A DNA stretch of 64,000 nucleotides from Prevotella sp. (GTDB lineage Bacteria > Bacteroidota > Bacteroidia > Bacteroidales > Bacteroidaceae). Each line of letters starts with the position of its first letter. Position 1 is the stretch's first letter. The translations under genes and the position numbers were made by a program. Location of the stretch: NCBI GenBank assembly GCA_022511075.1, contig JAFLSE010000006.1, positions 1 through 64,000 of the forward strand, written 5' to 3'. The notes beneath the pieces are model-generated. The model saw only the letters and a program-made list of their open reading frames with translations, had not been told where the DNA came from and did no database searches. Shown here piece by piece: positions 1-9,569 of the stretch.

Positions 1-18
1 TGTTTCAGATTTTTTTTG

Positions 19-26
19 TAACTTTG
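19..26 (+). promoter_or_regulatory. -7 element of kinase gene promoter
   Basis: TAACTTTG fits the Bacteroidota -7 consensus TAnnTTTG and lies 34 bases before the ATG at 61. The -33 element would fall at or before the window edge, so only half of the promoter can be judged. Confidence 0.5.
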
Positions 27-60
27 CACATAATATAACTACACCTAATCATTCATAACA

Positions 61-1362
61 ATGAACTATCCACTCATATCGGAATATGTAGAAGCAATAA
101 AGTTGGCGGAAGACAACTTTGAGGAACTTAACTATCTGCGTCCTGTGCTTGATAGTGACGGCAATCCAGTGATGAGTAGCGGAAACTTTGCCGTTGTGTT
201 CAAGATGCAAGATGTGCAGAGCGGTAAGTTATATGCCGTACGTTGTTTTCACCGTGAGCAGGCTGGACGTGCAGAGAGTTATAAGTTGATTGAGGAGGAA
301 TTGAACAACGTATCTTCTCCTTATTTGGTATCTTTCCGATATATTGAGAGAGAGTTGTTCGTGGATAGTGAACAGACGAAAGAAACGGAGTTTCCTGTAC
401 TACTTATGGATTGGGTGGAAGGTGTAACACTGGACAAATATCTGCGTGAGCATATTACCGACAAATATGCACTAGAAATGCTTGCATATAATTTCAGCCA
501 GTTGGCTATGTGGCTAATGCCGCAGCCTTTTGCCCACGGTGATTTGAAGCCAGATAATATTCTTGTGCGCAACGACGGCTCGCTTGTGCTTGTTGACTAC
601 GACGGAATGTTTATTCCTGCTATGCAAGGACAGACGGCTCGCGAGATAGGCAGTCCTGATTTCCGTCATCCACAGCGCACTGAAGATGATTTTAACGAGC
701 GCATTGATGATTTTTCGGTAATATCAATTCTTCTTTCGCTGAAATTGATTGCAATGCACCCTGAATATCTCGATGAATATGGTGCATCAGACCGTTTACT
801 CTTTTCTGCAAACGATTATGCGGATATTGCTAATTGCCAGTTGTTAAAGGCTGTCTTTCCGTCGGAAGATACAGAGTTAAATAGGCTTGCAAGTTTGTTT
901 TTGCTGTGTCATTCCGCAAAGAACCTCGCTAATGTTTCTTTTGTGTTGTTTAGTGTTGAGAATCCCCAAGAGCGATTGTCTACAAAAGTGACAAGTGAGG
1001 ATTTGGCAAATGCTTGGGTAGATGAATATGGAGTAGAATATAGCCAAGATAGAAAACGTCTGCTTCGGTGTACTAACCAAAAAATTATAAACTATATGAT
1101 ATTAGAGGGGATAGAAGTTATTTGTGATCATGCTTTTATCAATTGTACTGTACTCAAAGGTATTACCATTCCCAATTCCGTAGTATCGATTGGTAAAGGT
1201 GCTTTTGAGGAGTGTTCAGCTCTCAATAACATTACCATTCCCTATTCTATATCACTTATAGATGATAGAACTTTTAGAGGTTGCGCTGACCTCAAAATAA
1301 TTACAATTCCAGATTCGGTAACGTCTATTGGTAAAGACACGTTTTTTTTGCAGAGATTATGA
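61..1362 (+). CDS. Protein-kinase-like protein with truncated C-terminal BspA-type leucine-rich repeats
   Basis: The N-terminal ~300 residues have a kinase fold. The catalytic-loop motif HGDLKPDNILV is at about residues 158-168 (HGD in place of HRD) and DYDG, standing for DFG, at about 178. The beta-3 lysine position appears to be arginine (AVRCF, near residue 60), so catalytic activity is uncertain. From about residue 370 come BspA-type repeats of the form ITIPxSVxSIGxxAFxxC. The last repeat stops abruptly after SIGKDTF. The final 38 bases overlap the 3' end of the convergent gene that ends at 1325, which suggests that a rearrangement cut off the repeat array. Such kinases occur in bacterial signalling and conflict loci, but partners upstream lie outside the window. 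Confidence 0.8.
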   Translation: MNYPLISEYVEAIKLAEDNFEELNYLRPVLDSDGNPVMSSGNFAVVFKMQDVQSGKLYAVRCFHREQAGRAESYKLIEEELNNVSSPYLVSFRYIERELFVDSEQTKETEFPVLLMDWVEGVTLDKYLREHITDKYALEMLAYNFSQLAMWLMPQPFAHGDLKPDNILVRNDGSLVLVDYDGMFIPAMQGQTAREIGSPDFRHPQRTEDDFNERIDDFSVISILLSLKLIAMHPEYLDEYGASDRLLFSANDYADIANCQLLKAVFPSEDTELNRLASLFLLCHSAKNLANVSFVLFSVENPQERLSTKVTSEDLANAWVDEYGVEYSQDRKRLLRCTNQKIINYMILEGIEVICDHAFINCTVLKGITIPNSVVSIGKGAFEECSALNNITIPYSISLIDDRTFRGCADLKIITIPDSVTSIGKDTFFLQRL

Positions 1363-3639
1363 TAGAATCTTCGTTTGACGTCTGGCGCTGATAAATATCA
1401 AAGAGGTCTATTCCGCTTGCCTCTTCTGATACTTCAAGATGACAGAAATAATTGAACCCATGTTTGCTTAATACCTGAACTGCAAATGAACTAACATTAG
1501 CACTTTTAGAAACGCCTAAATAGCAACTCTGTTTATTAAGATGATCATTAAGAGGTATTTTTGTCCCCCCAACGATTCGAAAAATAGAGGAAAAAGCATG
1601 ATTATAGCCAAATTGTATGACATCTTTTTTTTGTATGTAATAGATGCGTGTTTTATTACACAAACTTTCTATCCCATATTCTCTTACATATAAAGACTTT
1701 CCTTTATGACGAGAAGATTGATATCCTTGCAAAATAAGTGTTGGATACTCCGAGTTACAATATACTCTTCTAACTCCTGTTTTACAAGAAACGATGTTAA
1801 TATTACTCCAAGAAACATCCTCTGTCTTTTCCAATAATATTGATGCTTTCCCTTGCTTTGCAAATTGCCCATTAAGGGCATCTGTGAAGTCATAAACTAG
1901 TTTGTCATTCAATGCTGAAGAAACATTTGATGCGGACAAACTTACAGATGTTTTTAAAGTAATTACAATGTCCTTCGCATCTAAAGTTCTATTCCCTGTG
2001 TAAAGAAGGGCATTGGCATAAGGAAATTCCCCCAGAGATACAAACTCTTTGTTTGCACTCATCAATTTCCTTGTTTTACAGTAAGTTTTCCATTTTGACC
2101 ATAATTTTTTTTCAAAATATCCAATAATTGGAATACAAATATAAGAAGCTAAAGAATTATTTATAATAATGCCATAAAATATAGATATTAGTAACATCAT
2201 AATAACTGCTATTCTATATAAAAGCACTCCTGTAAAAATTAATTTACAACGGGTATCTAAAGCCCATATTGTTTTAAGATTTTCTATAATTCCTTGTTGG
2301 TGAATAATATATTGCTTTAATAGATATGGCGTATATGGTATCCAATTGTATAAAGAAATAAAGTTCTCCATTTGAAAATAGTTCTTTATTCCATAAACAC
2401 ATATATGTTTGGAAGACTCAATCACTTTGTCAACTCCTGGATAGTAAGTTATCGTACTGGGATTAATGTCTGTCCTATAGACAGCAGATATTCCTAAGTT
2501 TCCTCTACTTGGATTTAGGAATAGATCTAAATAGGTAATTCTTTTGTCACTAAATTCTTTTGACAAGTCTAACCCTAATTCTTCATCTATTCCACGTTGG
2601 ATACATTTAGACAATTTTGGAATAGTTTCGTCTATATCAGTAAATGAGAATGTTTCATTAACAGAAATATGATATTGGGAAGTGTTTCCAAAAGACTTAG
2701 GACTTCTTTTTTGGATTAGGAATCCCTTCCCTCTATTGGCAGAAACAAATTCGATAATTATATTAGTTCCCAGAGAAGCAAAAAATGGAAATAACAAAAG
2801 GAAGCCTTCGTTTAATACTTTGTTGTTTCTACGAGAACATATTTTTTGAGATATTTTGTGTAGAACAGGAGTATCTTTGTATAGTTTATTCATCACTCTA
2901 AAAGTGAAATAATTCGTTTTATAAACTGACAAAATTAAGGTTGAACCTTTTTCGTATTTTGCAGAGAAGACTCCATATTGATCTGCTATAAAATTGAATG
3001 TATTATCACTTTTTAAGATTTCAGAATTAACTTCTTCAATATAATGGCGAATATTGTCTATAGTAAAGATTTTATTGTAATTATCGACATCTTCTTCGTC
3101 TAATAGATGATACTTTCGACCATTTATCGTGTCAAATTGGCTACGCCATTGATAAATTTTTTCTATAAAACTTTTGATTTGACAATCAGAAACATTAGTC
3201 GAAATTTCTTCTCTATTCATTTTCCCTACTAAACCATTAAGTGATAATACATTATCACTAGAGGAAATCATGTCAATCTGAATTTCCGTAAAATTAGAAA
3301 ATAAGGAGAATGTATTTTCTTTATGTTTAATCCGTCCTAATAATCGTTGCTTGTGAAAAGTGTTTATTTTCTGAGGAATATATTTGACAACGTACTGAAT
3401 GCCTTTTTTATATTGGGAGGAAAGTAATGTGTAATTATTAAATAGCCAATAAAGAGTATAGTTGATGACCCCAATATTCCTAATATATCTCCAAAGTTTG
3501 GCATCAAATTGAGATTTCCATCTTGCTCCAATAATAACCATAATATAATTACTAAACCAATAGAGGCAACACCAAAACAAAGATTGCCACAAATCTTTGC
3601 CGATTCCAATAGCCCATTAGATAATCTATAATTCTTCAT
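1325..3639 (-). CDS. Membrane protein with NUDIX-like motif (frameshifted near 3370)
   Basis: Two overlapping frames look like one gene of about 770 residues. The first (3639 to 3364, 91 residues) starts with ATG and has two hydrophobic segments. It runs into a stop just where the second frame, open to 1325, begins to look like protein. One extra A in the AAAA run near 3370 would join them smoothly. A NUDIX-like signature RGIDEELGLDL (compare REUXEEXGU) lies near composite residue 350, with an incomplete upstream part of the box. A long hydrophobic stretch at about 463-505 gives one or two further membrane segments. The C-terminal ~200 residues are soluble; a segment reading DVIQFG near residue 680 is faintly FHA-like. 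It is the last gene of a minus-strand operon. The function is unknown. Confidence 0.6.
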
Positions 3640-3706
3640 CGTATATGTTTTATTATGTAATTCCAGATAAATCTCAAGGAGGGGGCACTGCGTTCTCTTT
3701 CTTTAA

Positions 3707-4810
3707 TTAAAAGCTAACCTGTTCTTTGTTTAATTCACTAAGAAGTTCCTCCGTCCTGTCAATAGTTGTACTCCTATGTATTATATAAAAAATGAAACGT
3801 CTTTGTACAGCAATCCAACAGATTGTAAGCATAAGTATAATTTTCCCAGATAATGTAATATACGGAATAAAAAATATCAAATATTGATTAATCCACAAAT
3901 TGCTATTATCAACTACTCCTTTAAAAGGAATATATGCTTGTATTATGGCATAAATGTATAAAACAAACATAAAAAAAGAAGGAATTTTAAGATATGAACT
4001 ATTCAACTTTCCTAGCATTAGAACAAAAGTAATTGTTGATACGATACTGATATAAAATGGCATCACACGAGCCATTACAGATTGTGGATTACAATTCTCA
4101 ATAATGATACCAGAAATGAAAATAATCAATAAAATAGTCCATATAAATATAGATTCTAGATAAGTATAGTCATTTTTTATCCTTTTCTTATAATTAACGG
4201 TAACACTCGATAATATTATGTATATGGCAAACATTGCAGAAGAATTCAAAAAATCGCATATTTGTTCGTAAGTCGTAATTGCCATCTTACAGCCGACTCC
4301 TTGCCAAGTATAATTGGCACAAGACGAGCAGACTGATGCTATTAATTCGGCACCACAATATTCACAAATAGGAGAGGGCTGTTCTATGCAATATGACATT
4401 ATTAATTCCCCGACATAACAAATAAGCCATACTACCCATACAATTAGCCATGCATAAAAAAATTGAGAAGCAGTGCCGCGGACCGTCTTAAAAGCAGTGT
4501 CAATAGTAGTTTCTCGATCGTATATTTTAAGGCCACAATTTTTCTTCATATACTGTTTTATCTGTTCCTCGGAATCTTCAAGATTGAACATTATTCTTTT
4601 TCTTATTTTAATCAGGACATATACTGTAATAATAATGAAGATACTTTGAAGCATATAATTATCTTTGTCGCTTAAAAAGAAACTAATATGTTTATCATTA
4701 TTCCATTGTCTCCATATTTCATTGATGAATAATGGAACTAAGCCTCCAATTATTGTTACCAATATATTTGAAGTTTGTGCTTTAAAGAAAATCTTAACAT
4801 TCTTGAACAT
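3707..4810 (-). CDS. Multi-pass membrane protein with internal zinc ribbon
   Basis: This 367-residue protein has about eight hydrophobic segments spread over its length. A CxxC...CxxC zinc-ribbon-like cluster (CEYCGAEL and CSSCANY) sits at about residues 146-165, in a loop between membrane segments. I do not recognise a family. It starts 9 bases after the KaiC-like gene ends, so the two are surely co-transcribed, and the NUDIX-motif membrane protein follows 67 bases later. The context suggests the membrane component of a small signalling or defence operon (inference). It is AT-rich like its neighbours. Confidence 0.7.
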   Translation of the reverse strand: MFKNVKIFFKAQTSNILVTIIGGLVPLFINEIWRQWNNDKHISFFLSDKDNYMLQSIFIIITVYVLIKIRKRIMFNLEDSEEQIKQYMKKNCGLKIYDRETTIDTAFKTVRGTASQFFYAWLIVWVVWLICYVGELIMSYCIEQPSPICEYCGAELIASVCSSCANYTWQGVGCKMAITTYEQICDFLNSSAMFAIYIILSSVTVNYKKRIKNDYTYLESIFIWTILLIIFISGIIIENCNPQSVMARVMPFYISIVSTITFVLMLGKLNSSYLKIPSFFMFVLYIYAIIQAYIPFKGVVDNSNLWINQYLIFFIPYITLSGKIILMLTICWIAVQRRFIFYIIHRSTTIDRTEELLSELNKEQVSF

Positions 4811-4819
4811 GATATTTTT

Positions 4820-6958
4820 TTATTTATTGTTTAGGTTTTTATGCCAAAAATCTTCCATAGTATTAACCATGTAATCATCTATCTCTTTAGAACTAAAAGA
4901 ATAATAGGAATAAGTATGCTCCTGACTATCCATCATATCATAGCAAAGAAACAGATCTTTTACCGAAGATACCTTGCCACAATATATTTTACTTGGTGTG
5001 TTATTGTAACCCGCAAATTTTTCAATGTACATTAACAATTTCCCTTTCCCATCTCTTCCCATGCAAATAATATTGTCTGCTACAGCTCTGAGCTCTCTAA
5101 CTAACAAACTTTCTTTATCACAAAGAATGTAAAGTGAAATATTCTTTTCACGACAAACAGCCGCTAGTGCTGACAAAAATAATTGACTCTTTTTCAAGAA
5201 AGGGAAGCAGAAATCAATGATTTCTAAATCATCCATTATTACACGTTTGATTTTTTTACCATCTCGGAAGCAAACTTCTAATTGGCTTTGCAAGAAAAAT
5301 ATTAGTTCGTCAGGAGTTATATTGCCCATTGAAATATTCATGAAATGCATATATGAATAGCATTTCTTGCACTCTTCACATGCTTTGTTTTTCTTTACGC
5401 GAGCGGGGCAGGCCAAGCGGCGTCTAATCATGTTATCTTCTTTATTCAGCAATAAAAACAAAGTGTGCTCTTGGTTGACAGATGAGCTAAATGCACTACC
5501 GAATGTTACAAATCGTTTATATGTATTAGACTCTCCAATAATTGCAGTTACTCCCCCTCGATACCCATATATAAGATTATTAACATCATTGGGGTTAGAA
5601 TCTGGTGAGCTCTGTTCTTTGTCACATCTTTTATCCGATAAAAAAATACGCCCAAGAATATCTATACAATCAAGGCTTATATCATATTTTGGATACAAAG
5701 CTTTGAAATAGTCGTCTTTCATTTGTTCCCTATCTTTTTCAAAGTCTTTGAAAGAAATATCTTTTTTATCATAATAACGGTTCCTGTCCAAATATTGTTG
5801 ATATGTATCTGTTATTACATCTGAATGAGTATATACCATTGCCCTTTGGAGATACCTTCTCTGGGAGAAGTAATTATGTATGCTCGGATAAACCTCAATT
5901 CCGTGATCGCGGCGTTTGTACTGATGCCACCCAATTGCACATGTTTGGGTCCGTGACTTCCTGATAGATAGGAAATTCACTTGATAATTAAATATCAATC
6001 GACTTTCCATCTTTATATAAATATCAACCAAATGTTCTGGAATATCCATAGTTTCAGGAACAATTAATATCAGAACTTCATGATGATTTTTGTGTTTTCT
6101 AAATTCTTCGATATTAGATAGGAGTTGTTTATTTTCATGGCATATGGAATTCACGTCACAGCACCTTTTAAAAGGAGCCATGTCAATAGCTGTGACACAG
6201 GTATTATTCTCCTTAATATAAGACTCATCATTCTTCCAAGGTAAACAGTCCAGATGCTGTATGCCTACATTCACAAACTTATATGATAAGAATTCTCCTA
6301 GTTGGTGTATTTTTTCCTTATCCTCATCCTTATTTGCAAAGTATTCTGATATGTGGTCATACTTTCTTGCAAACAAAATATTATCTTTTTCTGTTTTCAC
6401 ATATCCCTCTAGAGGGTTCCTAATATCACTATTCGTAGAAGATAAATACGATCTAAAGTGAAGCGAGTTCGTTCTATTGCTATAGTAAATAGCCTCTTCA
6501 CAGATCAACTCATCTGTTTTATGCAGAATATCTGAAACGGGTAATTTTTCATAAAATTCATGTGATGTTTGTTGGCATAAGATTTCACTTTTATCAAAAA
6601 AAACGGAAGAAACCCCATTTGATAGCTGAGCCCAATTACTATTACTTACATACATCTCTGTCATCCTTCTTATACAAGATGAAATAATGCTATCTAGCAA
6701 AAGATCATTTATGACATCTTCAGATTGATAATTAGAAAAATAGTGCAAGTGTGTTCCAGGAAGTGATTGTCCAATACCATATAATAATTGAAGTCCAAAT
6801 AATGTTCTCTCAGTAGTTTTGTCGCCCTGTATAACTATGACTGTATGATCATTAGTTAGGTCAAGGCCGTCATACAGCAGGTAATCAAAACCAATAATGT
6901 TGGTCTTGATTTTTTTCAGATATTTTGAACTATTTTTTATGAGATTCCGAGTATTCAT
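4820..6958 (-). CDS. KaiC/RecA-like tandem ATPase-fold protein with degenerate P-loops
   Basis: The 712-residue protein resembles KaiC/RadA-type proteins. IIGFDYLLYDGL at residues 21-32 matches the typical start of a KaiC domain, followed by a Walker-A-position segment GDKTTERT at 45-52. A second copy starts near residue 465 with GYRGGVTAIIGESNTYKR. Neither P-loop keeps the GK[ST] core, so nucleotide hydrolysis is doubtful. A Walker-B-like RVIMDDLEIIDF is at about 571, and a cysteine cluster (CEECKKC) at about 525 may bind zinc. It is the first gene of a three-gene minus-strand operon with a zinc-ribbon membrane protein and a NUDIX-motif membrane protein. The domain assignment is moderately sure; the role is unknown. 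Confidence 0.7.
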   Translation of the reverse strand: MNTRNLIKNSSKYLKKIKTNIIGFDYLLYDGLDLTNDHTVIVIQGDKTTERTLFGLQLLYGIGQSLPGTHLHYFSNYQSEDVINDLLLDSIISSCIRRMTEMYVSNSNWAQLSNGVSSVFFDKSEILCQQTSHEFYEKLPVSDILHKTDELICEEAIYYSNRTNSLHFRSYLSSTNSDIRNPLEGYVKTEKDNILFARKYDHISEYFANKDEDKEKIHQLGEFLSYKFVNVGIQHLDCLPWKNDESYIKENNTCVTAIDMAPFKRCCDVNSICHENKQLLSNIEEFRKHKNHHEVLILIVPETMDIPEHLVDIYIKMESRLIFNYQVNFLSIRKSRTQTCAIGWHQYKRRDHGIEVYPSIHNYFSQRRYLQRAMVYTHSDVITDTYQQYLDRNRYYDKKDISFKDFEKDREQMKDDYFKALYPKYDISLDCIDILGRIFLSDKRCDKEQSSPDSNPNDVNNLIYGYRGGVTAIIGESNTYKRFVTFGSAFSSSVNQEHTLFLLLNKEDNMIRRRLACPARVKKNKACEECKKCYSYMHFMNISMGNITPDELIFFLQSQLEVCFRDGKKIKRVIMDDLEIIDFCFPFLKKSQLFLSALAAVCREKNISLYILCDKESLLVRELRAVADNIICMGRDGKGKLLMYIEKFAGYNNTPSKIYCGKVSSVKDLFLCYDMMDSQEHTYSYYSFSSKEIDDYMVNTMEDFWHKNLNNK

Positions 6959-7486
6959 AATGTCTCTAATGTTGTGGTTTATTTTTATTGGTTTTCTCTA
7001 ACTTTGTTAGTCATTTTTTGCAACCCACTGAAACGTTATTTTTTCAATCAGCCACGCAAAAAAAGAATTGCAAAGATGTTCATGCACTGTGAACTGGCAG
7101 CCCAACTGATATTTTGGCCAGCCTTAAATTTTTCCAAAGATAGAATTGCTTTTGACATATTTTGACTTTTTGATATTAATATTAGACATATGTGTTTTGA
7201 AGTATACGGGAATAGAACGATTCTCGCTTTTTATGAGAATCTGATACCATTTTCCTGCTGATAATCAGAACAAGTTGAACATTTTTGTATATCCTTATTT
7301 TCATACCATTATTGATTTGTCTGCCATATATAAGCTAATTTATTTTGCAAAGATACTAATCAGTATTTAAAACTATATTCTAGCAATGCCGTGTTTTAAC
7401 ATCAATTAAAGTTTTTTGCAGTTTTGCTACATATATACGCATTGCTGCTTGCGTTTTATAATCGTTGTATATATTTTTTTAAAAAC
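6959..7486. other. Divergent intergenic region between KaiC-like operon and TetR locus
   Basis: No convincing gene is seen. On the minus strand, TATCTTTG occurs twice (7135-7142 and 7348-7355) and could serve as -7 elements for the operon starting at 6958, but neither has a clear -33 box. A 7-bp inverted repeat (GATTCTC, nine bases, GAGAATC) near 7219-7241 could be an operator. The region is strongly AT-rich. Confidence 0.4.
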
Positions 7487-7549
7487 GGCATGGACTTGGC
7501 ACACGTTATTAAAATGCTCCCTTTTTGTTGATGTGCCAAAATCCATGCC
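7487..7549. ncRNA. Two-stem hairpin A with conserved 30-nt loop (candidate structured RNA or operator)
   Basis: The outer stem is GGCATGGA/TCCATGCC (7487-7494 with 7542-7549). The inner stem is TTGGCAC/GTGCCAA (7496-7502 with 7533-7539). The loop is 30 nt. A second copy at 9570-9635 has different stem bases that still pair, an equal 30-nt loop, and three shared loop blocks: CGTTAT, GCTCCC and TGTTGA. Both copies lie upstream of a TetR gene. Strand and function are unknown. This copy lies upstream of the visible TetR promoter, so it may act from either strand or as DNA. Confidence 0.45.
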
Positions 7550-7593
7550 TATACCGAACTTATCGGTATGTTTTACAAAATTACAAATTTTCT

Positions 7594-7623
7594 TTGGAAT
7601 ATAAAATTTTTTATGTATTTTTG
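7594..7623 (+). promoter_or_regulatory. Promoter of first TetR gene
   Basis: TTG at 7594-7596 and TATTTTTG at 7616-7623 are 19 bases apart, a good match to the Bacteroidota -33/-7 promoter. The -7 element overlaps the GTG at 7623, which therefore cannot be the start codon and supports the ATG at 7644. Confidence 0.65.
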
Positions 7624-7643
7624 TGCCCAAATTAAAAATAATT

Positions 7644-8252
7644 ATGCGTAAAAGCAAAAAAGAACAATTGTACAAAGCAGCATTTAAGCTTTTTCTAACA
7701 AAGCAATTTGAGGGCGCATCCTTAAGTGATATAGAAAAAGAATCAGGCTTAACTAGAGGGGCGATATTCTATTATGCAAAAGATAAGAAAGACTTGTTTC
7801 ATGAGGTAATACAGCATTTTGTTATAGACTGCCAAAATATTACTAAAAAGATCCCAGTTTCTAACATTGTGTCTGTCCGTGAGTATATTGATTTGTACGT
7901 CACAGGTGTAAGACTCACTATGGAGGGATTATATGAACTACTTTCTGGATTAACAAGGGATAATGCGAGTAGGGCATATGTGTCCTTTGTGCTTGAGGGC
8001 AGTACACACTTCCAAGATGTAAATAGCTGGTATAGGCATAATATTAATAATGATATAAGTAAATGGGTCTCTATTTTGCATAAAGGTATAGAGAACGGCG
8101 AGATTCGACCTCAAATAGATGTCCTTAGTTGTGCAAAACAGTTTGTTGGTTTATATTATGGACTAACTTTAATTGATTCCTTTTCTGAGGGACTAAATAC
8201 CAATCAATTAGCAGAACAAATGGAAAACTTTTATGATTTGATAAAAAAATAG
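7644..8252 (+). CDS. TetR-family transcriptional regulator
   Basis: This is a 202-residue TetR-type repressor. Its N-terminal helix-turn-helix reads SLSDIEKESGLTRGAIFYY followed by KDLF, as in the family. The C-terminal ligand-binding part is helical and unclassified. The ATG at 7644 is chosen because the promoter -7 element overlaps the upstream in-frame GTG. It lies directly upstream of a ketoacyl-synthase-III-like gene with its own promoter, followed by a second TetR gene. The probable targets are its own promoter and the synthase promoter (inference). A conserved hairpin precedes the promoter. Confidence 0.88.
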   Translation: MRKSKKEQLYKAAFKLFLTKQFEGASLSDIEKESGLTRGAIFYYAKDKKDLFHEVIQHFVIDCQNITKKIPVSNIVSVREYIDLYVTGVRLTMEGLYELLSGLTRDNASRAYVSFVLEGSTHFQDVNSWYRHNINNDISKWVSILHKGIENGEIRPQIDVLSCAKQFVGLYYGLTLIDSFSEGLNTNQLAEQMENFYDLIKK

Positions 8253-8282
8253 TTTGTTTTTGCTAATTATTTTGTAATTTTG
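8253..8282 (+). promoter_or_regulatory. Promoter of KAS III-like gene
   Basis: TTTG at 8253-8256 and TAATTTTG at 8275-8282 are 18 bases apart, matching the -33/-7 pattern. It starts right after the tetR stop codon and sets the synthase start at the ATG at 8310. Confidence 0.65.
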
Positions 8283-8309
8283 CAGCCACATAACAAACAG
8301 TATGTTAAT

Positions 8310-9449
8310 ATGGCTAATGTATTTATTACAAAAACATCATCTTATTTCCCAAACGAACCAGTTGGGAATGATGAAATGGAAGACTTTTTGGGTATGATTG
8401 GAGGGAAACCTTCAAGAATTCGGAGTATTATTCTTAGGCAAAATGGCATAAAATGTAGGTATTATGCTTTGGACAAAAATCAGCATATAACCCACACAAG
8501 TGCACAGTTAGCTGCGTTATCCATCAAAAAGATGCTAACTCCTGATGAGCTTGGAAAAGTGCAAGTATTATCATGCGGGACTGCTTCGCCAGACCAGTTT
8601 TTGCCTTCTCATGCGTCTATGGTACATGGAGAAACATTTGACCATCCACTAGAGATTTTTTCTTTCTCTGGAGTATGCTTAACAAGTATAAATGCGTTAA
8701 AAACTGCCTATATGTCTATATTGTCAGGAAATTCGCAAAACGCAGTATGTTCTACCTCTGAACTTATCTCTCCCATTTTGTTTTCTCGACAATTTGAAGA
8801 AGAATACAATGCTAAGGCATTAATAGAAAAGAATCCAATTATAGCTTTTGAAAAAGATTTCTTGCGGTTTATGCTCTCGGATGGGGCTGCGTGCTGCTTC
8901 CTCAAAAATACTCCCAATAATGGTGTGAATTTGAGAATAGATTGGATTGAAACAATTTCTTATGCTGACAACAAACCTACCTGTATGTATATGGGTGGAG
9001 ATCTCAATGAGCAAGGGGATTTAGTGGGTTGGAAGCATTATAGTGAAGAAGAAAGATTAACGAACTCCATTTGGAGTGTCAAACAAAATGTTAAACTTTT
9101 GAACGAGTATGCGATTAAACTGTTTGTGGATGCAATTGAATATGCTTTTAATAAGCATCGCATCGCCCCCCAATCTATTAATTATATAATACCTCACATT
9201 TCATCAATGTTCTTTTATCATAAATTAGACGAGGAGATACAGAGAAGAAATATACAACTAGACGAATCACGATGGTTTACTAATTTAACAACAGTTGGCA
9301 ATGTTGGATCTGTGTCTATTTTTGCAGCATTAGATGAACTGGTAAGAACTAAACCTCTTACTGATGGGGAGAAAATATTATTGTTAGTACCGGAAAGTGG
9401 AAGATTTTCTTATGGTGTTGTGTTATTGACTGTTAAAAAGAACGAATAA
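8310..9449 (+). CDS. 3-oxoacyl-ACP synthase III (FabH/KAS III)-like enzyme
   Basis: This 379-residue thiolase-fold protein belongs to the KAS III-like condensing enzymes. The probable catalytic triad is Cys at about 122 (SFSGVCLTS), His at about 296 (IPHISS) and Asn at about 331 (VGNVGSVS), in the order and context of FabH. Known members condense an acyl-CoA with malonyl-ACP or transfer acyl groups in lipid and secondary-metabolite pathways. No acyl carrier protein or other pathway gene is nearby, and the gene is bracketed by two TetR regulators. A role in making or sensing a diffusible acyl compound is possible but only inference. The start follows the clear promoter at 8253-8282. Confidence 0.82.
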   Translation: MANVFITKTSSYFPNEPVGNDEMEDFLGMIGGKPSRIRSIILRQNGIKCRYYALDKNQHITHTSAQLAALSIKKMLTPDELGKVQVLSCGTASPDQFLPSHASMVHGETFDHPLEIFSFSGVCLTSINALKTAYMSILSGNSQNAVCSTSELISPILFSRQFEEEYNAKALIEKNPIIAFEKDFLRFMLSDGAACCFLKNTPNNGVNLRIDWIETISYADNKPTCMYMGGDLNEQGDLVGWKHYSEEERLTNSIWSVKQNVKLLNEYAIKLFVDAIEYAFNKHRIAPQSINYIIPHISSMFFYHKLDEEIQRRNIQLDESRWFTNLTTVGNVGSVSIFAALDELVRTKPLTDGEKILLLVPESGRFSYGVVLLTVKKNE

Positions 9450-9464
9450 TCCAGTTATTCTTTG

Positions 9465-9472
9465 TATCTTTG
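9465..9472 (+). promoter_or_regulatory. -7 element of second TetR transcript
   Basis: TATCTTTG matches TAnnTTTG and lies 16 bases after the synthase stop codon. The -33 box is not clear. It would give a leader of about 160 nt that contains hairpin B and ends at the ATG at 9638. Confidence 0.5.
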
Positions 9473-9569
9473 CACAAAATTAAGGGTTCATATTTGTCTT
9501 CAACAAAAATCGGGAAAAGAAAGTAACGAGGCAGATGTGGAGTTTGTACTGTATATGCTCATATCATAT

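Noticed and set aside
7616..7646. GTG at 7623 as start of the first tetR gene
   Set aside because: A good -7 element covers the GTG, so the transcript begins after it; the ATG at 7644 is used.
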